A stretch of DNA of 38,522 nucleotides from a bacterium (lineage in GTDB: Bacteria; Vulcanimicrobiota; Vulcanimicrobiia; Vulcanimicrobiales; Vulcanimicrobiaceae): NCBI GenBank assembly GCA_021806945.1, contig JAKAPQ010000006.1, positions 1 through 38,522 on the forward strand, given 5' to 3'. Position 1 is the stretch's first letter; each line of letters begins with the position of its first letter. This document shows, in pieces, positions 1-9,991 of this stretch. Made by a program: the position numbers and the translations under genes. Below the pieces are notes generated by a model, which ran no database searches, was not told the DNA's origin, and worked only from the letters and a program-made list of their open reading frames with translations.

Positions 1-914
1 TACGTTCCGGCCGCCCAAACGTCACGCTGCGAAACCGCCGTCACCGCATAGAGCACGTTCTCGGCGCGGCTTGCATTCGGAACGGCCACGCGGCGCCAAG
101 CGCGGCCGTTCCAGTGCAGCGCCAGGGTACGATTGGCGCTGCCGTCCCAGTAGTGGCCGACAGCCCACACGTCCTTCGGGCTCGCAATCGAGATGCCGGA
201 GAGCACGTTTACGGTCGTACGCGGGTGTGATGGGCCGCACGGCTGCGCGAACGATGCGTTTCTTCCGGGATCGGGGCTGCGCACGACGCTCCAAACGCGG
301 CCGTTCCAGTGCTCGATAAGCGTGTAGGCGGGGTGCTCGCATTGAAGATTTTGAAACGATATGGCGGAACGGTAGTAGCCTCCAACGGCCCACGCGTCGT
401 TCGGCCCGAGCACGCCGACGGCAAACAGGCTATCTGCCGCTCCAACATTCGGCGCGCGAACGATCGCCCAGGCGGATCCGTTCCATCGCTCGGCAAGCGT
501 CCGAAACGGCAGGTTCGGCCAACGTGCATCGCTCGGCGCGTAGGTGCCGACTGCCCAAACGTCAGCTTTGCCCTTCCCCGCTACGCCGAAAAAATGAGAC
601 CAGCCCGGCGACGGGTTCGGCGTGCGAACGAGGCGCCATCGCTTTCCGTTCCCGAAGACGGCCTCCGTGCGGTCCGTCGAGGCGCGCCCTTGATATGCCC
701 CGACGGCCCATAGAGCGCCCGTACCCACGCGGGCGACTCCGTCGAGGCCGCTCCTGATGGCGGGTTCGGGAACCGGTACGGTGTGCAGTACCGGCGGGCG
801 AGGTAGCGCGCTCGAACTGTGCGCGGAGAGCACCACGAGGAGCGCGACGATAGCGAGGCGTTGCGACACCTTCTCGTCCTCCGAAGAACCGCAAAACTCT
901 TCCGTTCCCCGCAT
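1..914 (-). CDS. Exported beta-propeller-like repeat protein (HWNGxxW / DVWAVG repeats), 3' end truncated by window edge; ATG at 914 or GTG at 869 just before a signal peptide
   Basis: Manual minus-strand translation is open from 914 to position 1: MRGTEEFCGSSEDEKVSQRLAIVALLVVLSAHSSSA...ALWAVGAYQ...KADVWAVGTY...LAERWNGSAWAIVRAPN...NDAWAVGGYY...LIEHWNGRVWSVVRSPDPG...KDVWAVGHYWDGSANRTLALHWNGRAWRRVAVPN...RDVWAAGT. Absent from the ORF track because there is no stop in the window. Confidence 0.85.
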   Translation of the reverse strand, partial: MRGTEEFCGSSEDEKVSQRLAIVALLVVLSAHSSSALPRPPVLHTVPVPEPAIRSGLDGVARVGTGALWAVGAYQGRASTDRTEAVFGNGKRWRLVRTPNPSPGWSHFFGVAGKGKADVWAVGTYAPSDARWPNLPFRTLAERWNGSAWAIVRAPNVGAADSLFAVGVLGPNDAWAVGGYYRSAISFQNLQCEHPAYTLIEHWNGRVWSVVRSPDPGRNASFAQPCGPSHPRTTVNVLSGISIASPKDVWAVGHYWDGSANRTLALHWNGRAWRRVAVPNASRAENVLYAVTAVSQRDVWAAGT

Positions 915-1092
915 ACGATACCTCTCCGGACCTCTCCGGCGCGTTTGGCCGTCGCCGTAACGCATATGTAACGTCCATCTGGTATACTGGTGCCGTGCCT
1001 AAGGCCACGCCCGAGGTCCCCTATGGGGGATTGAGACGGCCCTGGCTTTTGTCGTTCGCCTGCCGGTCCCAGAGTTGGAAGGATTGCCATAT

Positions 1093-2016
1093 ATGAGACG
1101 TTTACCAGCGCTTTTTGCCCTTCTCGCGCTTGTCTTGACGCCGCTCGCCGCAGCGGCAAACCCAACGGTCGCGGTCATCTCCATTTCATCCAACGGGATC
1201 GATCCTTGGTGGGGGGTCGGGTTCGAGCCAGGTAAAGCGCTCCAGGACTTACTGACCAACGACCTCGTCGACACCAACAAACTGACCGTCGTCGAGCGCC
1301 AAGACATCGAACAGGTCTTCAACGAGCAGAAACTCGACATGAACTCCGACTTCTCGGCCTCCAACGCGGTCGCGCTCGGACATACCCTCGGCGCCAACTA
1401 TCTCATCGTCGGCCGCATCGTCCACCTCGATAAAGTTGCCCAGAACCAAGCGCTGCTCGGATCGGTGCTCTCGCGAGTCCCCCTCAACATCGGCGGCGCA
1501 GGCGTCAGCGCAACCAAGGTTCATCTCGGGGTCGCATTGCGCGTCATCGACGCCTCCACCGGGCAGATCGTCAAAGCCTTTACCTTCGATCGCAGTCAGT
1601 CGGGTACGTCGCTTCTCCTCGGAGACATCTCCGACAACGTAGGCGGCTACAGCAGCCAGCAATTCAAGTCATCGGTCATCGGCCAGCTCCTCACGGAGGC
1701 TGCAGATCAACTCGCAACCCAGATCGCGGACGCCGACTTCGCGGCGGCGCCGGCCGGGCCGAGCCTCACCGCAACGGTCATCGCCATCGACGGCACCGAC
1801 GTCATTCTTAACCTGGGCAGCGCCGACGGCATCACGCAAGGCATGTATCTCAACGCGTTCCAGCGCGTGACGGCAACCGATCCCACGACCGGCCGCAGCC
1901 TGACGACCGACGTTCCCAACGGACAGTTACAGATCATCTCCGTCGACGCGCACTCCAGCGTCGCTCGCGAGCTTACGGGACAAAGCAAAGTCGGAGACAT
2001 CGCAAAGACTCCCTGA
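1093..2016 (+). CDS. CsgG/HfaB-like secreted protein with FlgT-C-like C-terminal region
   Basis: Signal peptide MRRLPALFALLALVLTPLAAAA; TVVERQDIEQVFNEQ and LGANYLIVGRI typical of CsgG family; C-term DVILNLGSADGITQGMYLNAFQ..DPTTGRSL resembles FlgT C-terminal. Confidence 0.75.
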   Translation: MRRLPALFALLALVLTPLAAAANPTVAVISISSNGIDPWWGVGFEPGKALQDLLTNDLVDTNKLTVVERQDIEQVFNEQKLDMNSDFSASNAVALGHTLGANYLIVGRIVHLDKVAQNQALLGSVLSRVPLNIGGAGVSATKVHLGVALRVIDASTGQIVKAFTFDRSQSGTSLLLGDISDNVGGYSSQQFKSSVIGQLLTEAADQLATQIADADFAAAPAGPSLTATVIAIDGTDVILNLGSADGITQGMYLNAFQRVTATDPTTGRSLTTDVPNGQLQIISVDAHSSVARELTGQSKVGDIAKTP

Positions 2017-2049
2017 TTTTCTTCACTCGCAACTTACAAGGAGGCGCTC

Positions 2050-3972
2050 ATGTCCGCCAAGGCGATCACTCGCGCTACCGCGGCGTTCCTCACGTTGTCG
2101 CTACTCGTTGCTCCGTTGACGGCCATGTCGCAGGTCGTTCCGCCCATGCCGGGGGCATCGCCCGCGCCGACGCAAGCGCCCTCCGGGGGACCGCCGGTAT
2201 TGCCCTCCCTCATTGCGCCGCCGCAAATCAATCCGAGCCGGCAACCGCGCGCGCTCGGTCGTGCGGCGGCCCTTCATCTGGTCCCGATTAACGTACGGTT
2301 CCTTCAAACGCATCCGGCGCTGAGGACGATGATCCGCAGGCCGCTCGCACCAGACCGCTTGGAGTATATCCAGAGGCCTCCGATCGCGTTCAGACCGCTC
2401 ACCCTGCACGATCTCCCGGGTAGCCCGAAAACCGCGAACACGCTCATTCGCATTCCGGTCCCCGGTGGGCTCTACGCCGCGAACTCGGCGGGTACGCAAA
2501 CCTTCCGCGAACGCCGAGTAGGCTTCCGCATGGTGCGGGCCGGCGCATACCTGGAGGCGATGAACCGCATCGAGCGCGCGATGAATCGCTCCGGTTATAC
2601 CCTGCGCGCGAGGCCCGCGGCAGCAACGTCGACCACGATCGGTGGCCAGCCCGGATACGAGCTTATCGTTGGCCGCTTGCGCTTCAACCACGCACTGTTA
2701 GATCGCCAGATCCGGTCGTTCAGGGCGCTCCAGCATCCGCTCCTGGCCGCCCCCCGGTTCCGCGACCTCAAAACCGACATCCATCTCCTCAACATGGTCA
2801 GCCATCACCAACTCAGGATCGAAAAGCTGCCGCAGCAGATTCGCGGGCCACTCCTCGTGCATCAACTGCATTACTATCCCAACCTGCGCCCGCTGGCCGT
2901 ACCGGCAACCGCATCGCCGGCGCCGCCGTACACGATGTCCGGAAGAACGACGTTCCATGGCGGTCCGGTCAACCCGTACGCGCACCCCAACCCAATGGCC
3001 CTGGCCACGCCGAATCCGCTTGCCGGACTGCCGTCCTATCCCGGCACCTTCTCGTGGGATTACCCGTTGAACAACGGCTTCGGCGATCCGAACACGGCGG
3101 CGGCGTATCTCAACTTCGACTTCCAGTTAGACGGCGACATCTCCAAGGGTGCGAACGGGAGCGCGAGCGCCGACACGGGGATCACGCTCTTCAACAATCC
3201 CTTCGATATATTCTCGGCAAAGGCGCAGTTCCAGGGAACCGATCCGTCCGTAACCTCCGCTACTATCACGACCTCTAAGGGCGTCGACTCGGCCTCAATC
3301 AATATTTCGCTGGGAGGCAATAGCGTCTGGAGCAAGAGCGCTTCGGCCGACTGGAAAGATTCGTGGACGGAATCGGAAACATTCGTGAGCATCACCGTCC
3401 CGATTCCAATCATGCCCGGGCTCAACGTCGCCTTCAGCGCGGCGGTCGCCGGAACGCTCGGTCTTGCGTACAACATCGCACTCGAAGGCATCGGCATCGC
3501 CGCCACGGTCACGCCGTCGGCCGGGTTGACGGCAAGCTTCGCCGTCGCTCTAAGCATCGATGCCGTGGTGGCGAGTATCTCGGCCGGCGTCGAGGGCAAC
3601 CTCAGCGTCCTGACATTTAGCGTCGGCCTCATCGGAGCAGCCGACCTTATCGGTCTCCCAGAGGGTCCGGCCATCCCGGGACCGGCATCTCTCGGTACGC
3701 CGCCAGCGGGAATGGAGTATCAAGAAGTACCGACGCAGTTGGCGTTCCAATACAGCTACCAGATCAACGACACGTTGACCACCCTCAGTGGAAGTGTCGA
3801 TATCTTCGCCCAAGAGTGCATCTTATGGGGCTGCGCCAAACAGACGGTACCGCTCTTCTCGTTCAACGGAGTGACGCTCGAATCAGGTACGATCGCGGGC
3901 GGGCCTTCTTGGACGAATGTCAACATCGGCAGGCCGTTCTTGAAAGAGGAGCTGGTTTCTCTCCGGCCATGA
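2050..3972 (+). CDS. Large exported protein of unknown function
   Basis: 640 aa, signal peptide (MSAKAITRATAAFLTLSLLVAPLTAMSQ), Pro-rich N-terminal part, beta-rich C-terminal half; no family recognised. Confidence 0.8.
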   Translation: MSAKAITRATAAFLTLSLLVAPLTAMSQVVPPMPGASPAPTQAPSGGPPVLPSLIAPPQINPSRQPRALGRAAALHLVPINVRFLQTHPALRTMIRRPLAPDRLEYIQRPPIAFRPLTLHDLPGSPKTANTLIRIPVPGGLYAANSAGTQTFRERRVGFRMVRAGAYLEAMNRIERAMNRSGYTLRARPAAATSTTIGGQPGYELIVGRLRFNHALLDRQIRSFRALQHPLLAAPRFRDLKTDIHLLNMVSHHQLRIEKLPQQIRGPLLVHQLHYYPNLRPLAVPATASPAPPYTMSGRTTFHGGPVNPYAHPNPMALATPNPLAGLPSYPGTFSWDYPLNNGFGDPNTAAAYLNFDFQLDGDISKGANGSASADTGITLFNNPFDIFSAKAQFQGTDPSVTSATITTSKGVDSASINISLGGNSVWSKSASADWKDSWTESETFVSITVPIPIMPGLNVAFSAAVAGTLGLAYNIALEGIGIAATVTPSAGLTASFAVALSIDAVVASISAGVEGNLSVLTFSVGLIGAADLIGLPEGPAIPGPASLGTPPAGMEYQEVPTQLAFQYSYQINDTLTTLSGSVDIFAQECILWGCAKQTVPLFSFNGVTLESGTIAGGPSWTNVNIGRPFLKEELVSLRP

Positions 3973-4088
3973 AAGTGCAACCGGCAAAAGTCAAAACACT
4001 GTGCTGCGGCGGGCGCCGTTCGACCGCCGAACGAGTATCGTCTACGACCCTCAACGTGCGCTAACTGGACTGAACGGAAGAGCGTACG

Positions 4089-6020
4089 GTGGGATCTATG
4101 CGTAGGACCGGACGATCGCGTGGCGATCGTCCGGCCCTCCCTCTCTGGGTGTTCGTTCTGGCGGGCGGTATACTGGCTGCGTTCACCACGTTCGGAGCCG
4201 TTTTCAGCCAACGGTCTCCGGCCTATGCGTGGAAGCCGGGAAGCACCACCGTCTACGATCTGACCTATCAATCGAGCGCTGCCGCGCGGCCGGGAGCGCT
4301 TTTCAACGCCGCGCGCCGAAACGCTGCGCTGGGAGATCAAACGCTCGCTTACGCTTTCGCCGACCGCTTGACCGCGACCGTGCTCTCTTCGACCGCGAGC
4401 CGCGAACTCGTCGCGCTGCAGTTCGGCCGGCCGCGCGTACGGTTACTGCATAATGGCGTGGAAGACGCGGCAGGCGAAGACCGCCTTGCGCGAGATATCG
4501 GCGTCTCGGTCGATCTGAGTCTCAGCCCAACGGGGAAGATCGAATCGCTCCGTTTCCCCGCCGACACGTCGCCCGTCGATAGCGCCATGCTGCGCGCCGT
4601 CGTCGCGCTCATGCAGGTCGTCACTGGTTCGGCCGGCACGCGCACATGGAGCGTCGTCGAGGGAGATCCGGACGGCGGCTACCGGGCGGACTACGCGGTG
4701 GAGCCGCTTCAGACCGCCTTCTCGCCAGCAATCGTCTTTCAGGAGAATACCCGATCGCTGCCCGCGCCGCCGGCACGGCCCAATAGGCGTTTCCTACGCC
4801 CCTACGTGAAGGCCGACGGACATTTTGACGGGCGCTTCAGCTCCGCCGGATATCTCGCCTCGCTGCATGGAACGCTCGTTACGACATCGACGCTCTCGGG
4901 CCAAGAACTCTCTGCCTCGAAGTCGGTCGTCTCGCTGGTCGAGGTCCGCCGCTCGACCCTTAGCCCGCGGCAACTCGCGAAGCTCGTACGGCGCGCAGCG
5001 GAGCGCGCCGTAAATGTCAAGGCGATCGGTTTCGTTCAACACCGCTCGCACGCAGCGGTCGAACGGCAGACGTATGCGTCGACGCTCGGGCCCGATGACC
5101 TCGACGTACTGGTGCGCGCGCTCGCTAAAGCGCAAGATCGCGGGCATCAGTATCTTTTCGGAACCTTGGAACCAAAATTTCAGGCGCTCTTCTTCCTCGA
5201 TCCCGCCGCCATCGCGATCCTCGAACCGGTCGCGCTCAGAGCGAGTGCGCGAAGCGCGACCTTTCGCGTCTTGGTGAGCGCGCTCGGAGGCGCCGGGACT
5301 CCGCAGGCGCAAGCCGCGCTGCGCCGGCTCACTCGTTCGCGGCGCAACGACCGCCAAGCCGAGTCGTCCCTCATAGGGAATCTCACCACGGCCGCCCGGC
5401 CCGAGACCCGCACGATTGCACTGCTCGAGAGCGTTGCCTCCGGCCCGCTCACCCGCGAGGCACCGAGCACCGCGCTGCTCACGCTCGGAATAGCAGCACA
5501 ACGATTGAGCGCCTCAGATGCTCGGCGAGCGGCAGCGGTCGTGCGCGGCCTCATCGACCGGCTCGCAGCGACGAGATCGCCGCAGGGACGGTTAGTCGTC
5601 CTCGAAGCGCTCGGGAACGCCGGGCTGCCCGAAGCGAAGCCGGCGATCTTTGCGTACCGGAAGGATCCAAACGACGACATCCGGGCCGCAGCCATCTACT
5701 CCCTGCGCTTGCTGCACGGCAACGACGTCGATGCGGCGCTGCGTTCGGCCGTGGCGAGCGACCCTAGCGGGAACGTGCGAGCCGCAGCCGTTTCGGCGTT
5801 CTCATATCACCGGATCCGGGCCGGCGATTTTTTGGCTCTCGCCCGTGCAGCCCGCCACGATCCGAGCAGCCAAGTGCGGATCCCGGCGGTCGACGCGATC
5901 TGGTCGGTTCGCAGCAGGTTCCCGGACGCATATCGCGTCGTGCAAGCCGTCGCCCAACGCGATCCGAAGCAGACGGTGCGCCGCGCCGCGCAGCAGATGC
6001 TCCAGATGGACGGCTCCTAG
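4089..6020 (+). CDS. Membrane-anchored or exported HEAT-repeat protein; N-terminal region resembles vitellogenin_N/LPD_N lipid-transfer module
   Basis: C-term HEAT repeats (DDIRAAAIYSLRLLHGNDVDAALRSAVASDPSGNVRAAAVSAF); N-term hydrophobic anchor; internal motifs described in findings. Confidence 0.7.
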   Translation: MGSMRRTGRSRGDRPALPLWVFVLAGGILAAFTTFGAVFSQRSPAYAWKPGSTTVYDLTYQSSAAARPGALFNAARRNAALGDQTLAYAFADRLTATVLSSTASRELVALQFGRPRVRLLHNGVEDAAGEDRLARDIGVSVDLSLSPTGKIESLRFPADTSPVDSAMLRAVVALMQVVTGSAGTRTWSVVEGDPDGGYRADYAVEPLQTAFSPAIVFQENTRSLPAPPARPNRRFLRPYVKADGHFDGRFSSAGYLASLHGTLVTTSTLSGQELSASKSVVSLVEVRRSTLSPRQLAKLVRRAAERAVNVKAIGFVQHRSHAAVERQTYASTLGPDDLDVLVRALAKAQDRGHQYLFGTLEPKFQALFFLDPAAIAILEPVALRASARSATFRVLVSALGGAGTPQAQAALRRLTRSRRNDRQAESSLIGNLTTAARPETRTIALLESVASGPLTREAPSTALLTLGIAAQRLSASDARRAAAVVRGLIDRLAATRSPQGRLVVLEALGNAGLPEAKPAIFAYRKDPNDDIRAAAIYSLRLLHGNDVDAALRSAVASDPSGNVRAAAVSAFSYHRIRAGDFLALARAARHDPSSQVRIPAVDAIWSVRSRFPDAYRVVQAVAQRDPKQTVRRAAQQMLQMDGS

Positions 6021-6087
6021 GAGCCTGTCGGAGGTATTCGCCAGCCGGTGGCGCAGATGGCTGCAAACACCAGAACGGAGCCACGCC

Positions 6088-7767
6088 ATGCATCGTTTTG
6101 TAGCGGCCTTATGTGCGGTCGTCCTCCTGCTCTCCGCCGCCCCAGCGCGGTCGCAGACGCCGCCCCGTAGCGACGAGAACGCCTCGTTCGTCGCCAATCT
6201 GCGCGCTCACGTCAAGCACGTCTTCATCATCTACCAAGAGAACCGGTCTTTCGATTCGTACTTCGGCACGTTCCCAGGTGCGGACAACCTGGCCTCACCT
6301 AGTGCGCAGAGACACGGCTTCCGGCAGTACGACGCGCTCGGCAACCAGTGGGTGACGCCATTCCGCATCGCCGATCCCGACGTCTCCGACGCCAACCACG
6401 CGCGCCCCGCGCTCATCACCAAGGCCGACGACGGCCGCATGGACTTATACGTCGCGACGCAGGAGTTCGACGCGCTCGCCGACGGCCAGAGCCGCGAGAA
6501 TGCCCAGCGCATGGGGCTCTTGACGATGGCGCACGAAGACTGCGACACGATCCCGTTTCTGTGGAAGTATGCGAACACGTTCGCACTGTACGATCACTTC
6601 TTCCAAGGCATGTACGGTCCGTCGACGCCCGGCAATATCGATTTGATCGCCGCGCAGACCGGGCAGACGCAGTGGGCGCGGAACCCGAAAGAGCGCGTCG
6701 CACGCAACGACCGCGGACCCGGCGAACCGGTCGTCGACGACATGGATCCGCCGTTTGGACCGTATCGTGCGCAACCGCATCACACCCAGCTCGATCAGAC
6801 CTACGCCAACATCTTTCTGACGCTTTCCGGTAAGACCGCCGTCGACGCCCGCAAGGACGCCGCCGGCGTTCGCCAAGACATCGGCGCGCTCGCGCGCATG
6901 GGCCGCCCCGCGATTCCGTGGGGATGGTACCAGGAAGGCTACCACGCGAAGAGACCCTCGCAAGCCTACGTGACGCACCACAACGCGCTGCAGTACTTCG
7001 GCTACCTGCGAAACAACCCCCATTTCTGGAGCGGCGTCCACAACATACGCGCCCTCGTCCCGGCGATCGAGCACGGAACGCTCGGAAGCCACAGCGTCGT
7101 CTTCGTGAAGGGCGGCTACGGGAACTCCTTCGGATGGAAGCCGGCAAATAAGAATCCCGAGGTGCAACGCAACTTCCAAGGCGACGACGACCACCCCGGA
7201 TACTCCGATTCGCAGCTCTCCGAATCGCTCGTCGCGACGGTCGTCAACGCCGTCGCGCACAGCAAGTACTGGCACGACTCCGCGATCTTCGTCTTCTGGG
7301 ATGACTCCGAAGGATTCTACGATCACGTTCCGCCGCCGCAGTTCGAGCGCTGCCCCGACGGCCACCCCTGCGGTGACGGCCCGCGCGTCCCGGCGCTGCT
7401 CATCTCGCCCTACGCGAAGTCGCATGCGATCGTCAGCGAGATCTCCGATCATGCCTCGTTCGCGAAGTTCCTCGGCGTGCTCTTCAACCTGCCCGCGCTC
7501 GCGACGCTGCCGGACGAAGCGCCCTTTATGCCGGAGGGCCCACGCGACAACGACTCGCGCCTCAGCGATCTCTTGGGCGCCTTTGACGCGGCTCGTCTAG
7601 CCGGCACGCAGGCGCCGATCCCCGCAAGCGCCGCGGAGATTCCGAGCAGCGTGGTAGACTCGTTCCCGGCCAAGATGTCGTGCAGCACGCTCGGTATCAC
7701 GCCGGTCACAATCCCGGGCGAAGAGACGCTCCCCGCCGGATTCGCTCCCCGCAGGAGCCGGCGCTAG
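6088..7767 (+). CDS. Phospholipase C / acid phosphatase family phosphoesterase (PF04185-like), secreted
   Basis: Signal peptide MHRFVAALCAVVLLLSAAPARS; HVFIIYQENRSFDSYFGTFPGADN; DHFFQGMYGPSTPGN; FVFWDDSEGFYDHVPPP; GPRVPALLISPYAK. Confidence 0.9.
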   Translation: MHRFVAALCAVVLLLSAAPARSQTPPRSDENASFVANLRAHVKHVFIIYQENRSFDSYFGTFPGADNLASPSAQRHGFRQYDALGNQWVTPFRIADPDVSDANHARPALITKADDGRMDLYVATQEFDALADGQSRENAQRMGLLTMAHEDCDTIPFLWKYANTFALYDHFFQGMYGPSTPGNIDLIAAQTGQTQWARNPKERVARNDRGPGEPVVDDMDPPFGPYRAQPHHTQLDQTYANIFLTLSGKTAVDARKDAAGVRQDIGALARMGRPAIPWGWYQEGYHAKRPSQAYVTHHNALQYFGYLRNNPHFWSGVHNIRALVPAIEHGTLGSHSVVFVKGGYGNSFGWKPANKNPEVQRNFQGDDDHPGYSDSQLSESLVATVVNAVAHSKYWHDSAIFVFWDDSEGFYDHVPPPQFERCPDGHPCGDGPRVPALLISPYAKSHAIVSEISDHASFAKFLGVLFNLPALATLPDEAPFMPEGPRDNDSRLSDLLGAFDAARLAGTQAPIPASAAEIPSSVVDSFPAKMSCSTLGITPVTIPGEETLPAGFAPRRSRR

Positions 7768-8930
7768 GAGAAGAGCCGGCGAAGCCAGGTCCGCTCGAAG
7801 ATAACTTTGGCCCAGTGCCGCGGGCGACTCGGCGCGTACAGCGTCACTTCCGGCGTGGGTTCGGCATAGAAATTCCCCTTCCCGATGGCAGCCCGGCCGT
7901 CGCCCACTTCGACGAAACAGGCACCGTGCCCATCGAAGGACGCCGCTTTGCCGCGCTTCGTCCATGCGCGCACGATGTTTCGAGCGACGACCTTTGCTTG
8001 CGCATGAGCGAAAACGCCGGCCTTGGGTAACGGTTTCCCAAGCGATAGCGGAATCGTCGACACGTCTCCGACCGCGAAGATCCCCGCATATGTCGTCTCG
8101 AGCGTGTTACGATTCACGGGAATCCAACCGGTCGCGTCGGTGAGCCCCGAAGCGGCGACGACCTCGGGTGCGCGATGCGGCGGCACGTAAATGAGCAGAT
8201 CGTACTCGGCCGTCGAACCATCCGTAAAGGTTAGGTTTCTGCCGGATGCGTCGGCAGTCAAAATCTGCCGCCCGGGATAGTACCCGATCTTCTTCGCCCC
8301 GAGCGCCTCCCTGATGGAGGCCGACACGGCCGGCCCGGCGACGCCCATCGGCCCCGGTTCCGCCGCAAGAACGTCGATGCTGACGTCTTGCCGTATGCCA
8401 CGGCGACGGCAATCATACTCGATAAGCATGGCCGCTTCATAGGGCGCGGCCGGACACTTGTAGAGCGGCGCTGCGGTGAGAACGGCGATCCGACCGGTTC
8501 GGAAAGCGCGCAGTGCTTCACGCAGAGAAAGCGCCCCCTCGAGCGTATACACGTTATGACCCGCTGCTTCGAGGCCTGGAATGACTTGCGGCACCAGTTG
8601 AGCTCCTAACGCGATGACGATAGCGTCTCCTTCGTGCCGTTCGCCGTTTGCCGTTACGGTGCGCTGCAGCGGATCGATGCTCTCGACGCTGCCATGGACG
8701 ACCTCGATGCCGTGGCGTAACAACCGCGAGAGCGGCGTGCGGATCGCGTCGGCCGCGCGGTCTCCGATCGCAAGCCACAGAAGCGACGGAGCGAATACGT
8801 GCTCTTCCACACGCTCGAAAACCAAGACGCGATCGCTGCGCGGCAAACGGCGGCGAAGCTCGTTGGCCACGACGATACCGCCGATGCCACCGCCAAGAAT
8901 CAACGCCGTTCTTCCGCTCCCGCTCGGCAT
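7764..8930 (-). CDS. FAD/NAD(P)-dependent oxidoreductase, sulfide:quinone oxidoreductase-like
   Basis: LILGGGIGGIVVANELRR dinucleotide fold; YKCPAAPYEAAMLIE; FAVGDVSTIPL; C-terminal CFVEVGDGRAAIGKGNF. Start ATG at 8930. Confidence 0.85.
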   Translation of the reverse strand: MPSGSGRTALILGGGIGGIVVANELRRRLPRSDRVLVFERVEEHVFAPSLLWLAIGDRAADAIRTPLSRLLRHGIEVVHGSVESIDPLQRTVTANGERHEGDAIVIALGAQLVPQVIPGLEAAGHNVYTLEGALSLREALRAFRTGRIAVLTAAPLYKCPAAPYEAAMLIEYDCRRRGIRQDVSIDVLAAEPGPMGVAGPAVSASIREALGAKKIGYYPGRQILTADASGRNLTFTDGSTAEYDLLIYVPPHRAPEVVAASGLTDATGWIPVNRNTLETTYAGIFAVGDVSTIPLSLGKPLPKAGVFAHAQAKVVARNIVRAWTKRGKAASFDGHGACFVEVGDGRAAIGKGNFYAEPTPEVTLYAPSRPRHWAKVIFERTWLRRLFS

Positions 8931-8947
8931 CCGATCTGTTACCACTG

Positions 8948-9295
8948 CTAGAACACCAGGACGCGCTCGGCGTTCTGCGTCCAGTCCGTCAACTCGTCCA
9001 TGCTGCTGCGATGAGCGCCTTCCACGAGCTCGGCGTCGCCGATCCCGCGAGCATCCATACACGTGCCGCAGACGCCGACCGTCCCCCCGTTTCTAGCGAC
9101 CGCTTTCAGCATCGTCTCGATATTGTAGTAGCCGTTCGGTACGCGCTGACCGTGCTTTGCGCATGCCGCCGCATCGCCCAAGAGAAAAAGGAAAACCTCT
9201 TGACCTTTCCGCGCCAGCGATCCCGCAAGGCGCAGCCCGTTGTAACTGCGCTCGGTGCCATATGGCGGATCGTTCAAGACGAATAGCGTTGCCAC
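8948..9295 (-). CDS. DsrE/DsrF-family sulfur-relay protein
   Basis: VATLFVLNDPPYGTERSYNGLRLAGSL...VGVCGTCMDARGI...ELVEGAHRSSMDELTDW; GTG start at 9295. Confidence 0.82.
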   Translation of the reverse strand: MATLFVLNDPPYGTERSYNGLRLAGSLARKGQEVFLFLLGDAAACAKHGQRVPNGYYNIETMLKAVARNGGTVGVCGTCMDARGIGDAELVEGAHRSSMDELTDWTQNAERVLVF

Positions 9296-9300
9296 GATCT

Positions 9301-9981
9301 CTATACCTCCGAAGAAGAACGATGCACGACCGGCAGCCCGGCGGCTTGCCACTCCAATACCCCTTCGGACAATCGGAGTGCGTTGAAACCGCGCCGGCGA
9401 AGCACCTTCAAGGCCTCTACGGAGAGCACGCAATAGGGTCCGCGGCAGTATGCCACGATCTGCTTGTTGCGCGGCAACGTTGCCAGACGCTGTTCGAGTT
9501 CGGCGAGGGGCAGCGATCTCGCATACGGTAAGTGCGCCTTCTCGTATTCGCTCGCCGGGCGAACGTCGAGTACGACGACTTGACCGCGCCGCGCTTTGCC
9601 CAACAGCGCTTGGCGATCGAGCGGCAACATGACTTCGCGTTCCTTGAAATAGCTCTTTACGACCCGTTCCACCTCGGCAAAACGGTGCTCAGCCATCGAG
9701 CGGGTCATCAGCCAGTAGTGCGCGACCATCTCGTCCGCTACCGTGTAATAGGCATACTTGCCCTCACGCCGCACCTCCACCAAACGCGCCGAGTACAGCA
9801 CCTTCAGGTGCGCGCTCGCGTTTTTCACGTCGAGTTGCGCCTGCTTGCCGATCTCCTCGACGGTCTTTTCGCCTTGACAGAGAAGGTCGAGAATCTCCAA
9901 GCGCTTGGGGCTGCTCGTAGCCTTCCCGATACGCGCGAAGTACTCGTAGAGCGTGTCTTTTATGCGGCGTGCGCCAGGCAT
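9301..9981 (-). CDS. ArsR-family HTH regulator fused to rhodanese domain
   Basis: N-term wHTH (KRLEILDLLCQGEKTVEEIGKQAQLDVKNASAHLKVL), C-term rhodanese (VVLDVRPASEYEKAHLPYARSLPL...IVAYCRGPYCVLSVEALKVLRRRGF...EWQAAGLPV). Confidence 0.92.
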   Translation of the reverse strand: MPGARRIKDTLYEYFARIGKATSSPKRLEILDLLCQGEKTVEEIGKQAQLDVKNASAHLKVLYSARLVEVRREGKYAYYTVADEMVAHYWLMTRSMAEHRFAEVERVVKSYFKEREVMLPLDRQALLGKARRGQVVVLDVRPASEYEKAHLPYARSLPLAELEQRLATLPRNKQIVAYCRGPYCVLSVEALKVLRRRGFNALRLSEGVLEWQAAGLPVVHRSSSEV

Positions 9982-9991
9982 CGTCTTTCAC

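Noticed and set aside
6445-7452. 335-aa minus-strand ORF
   Set aside because: Antisense to phospholipase C; no recognisable domain.
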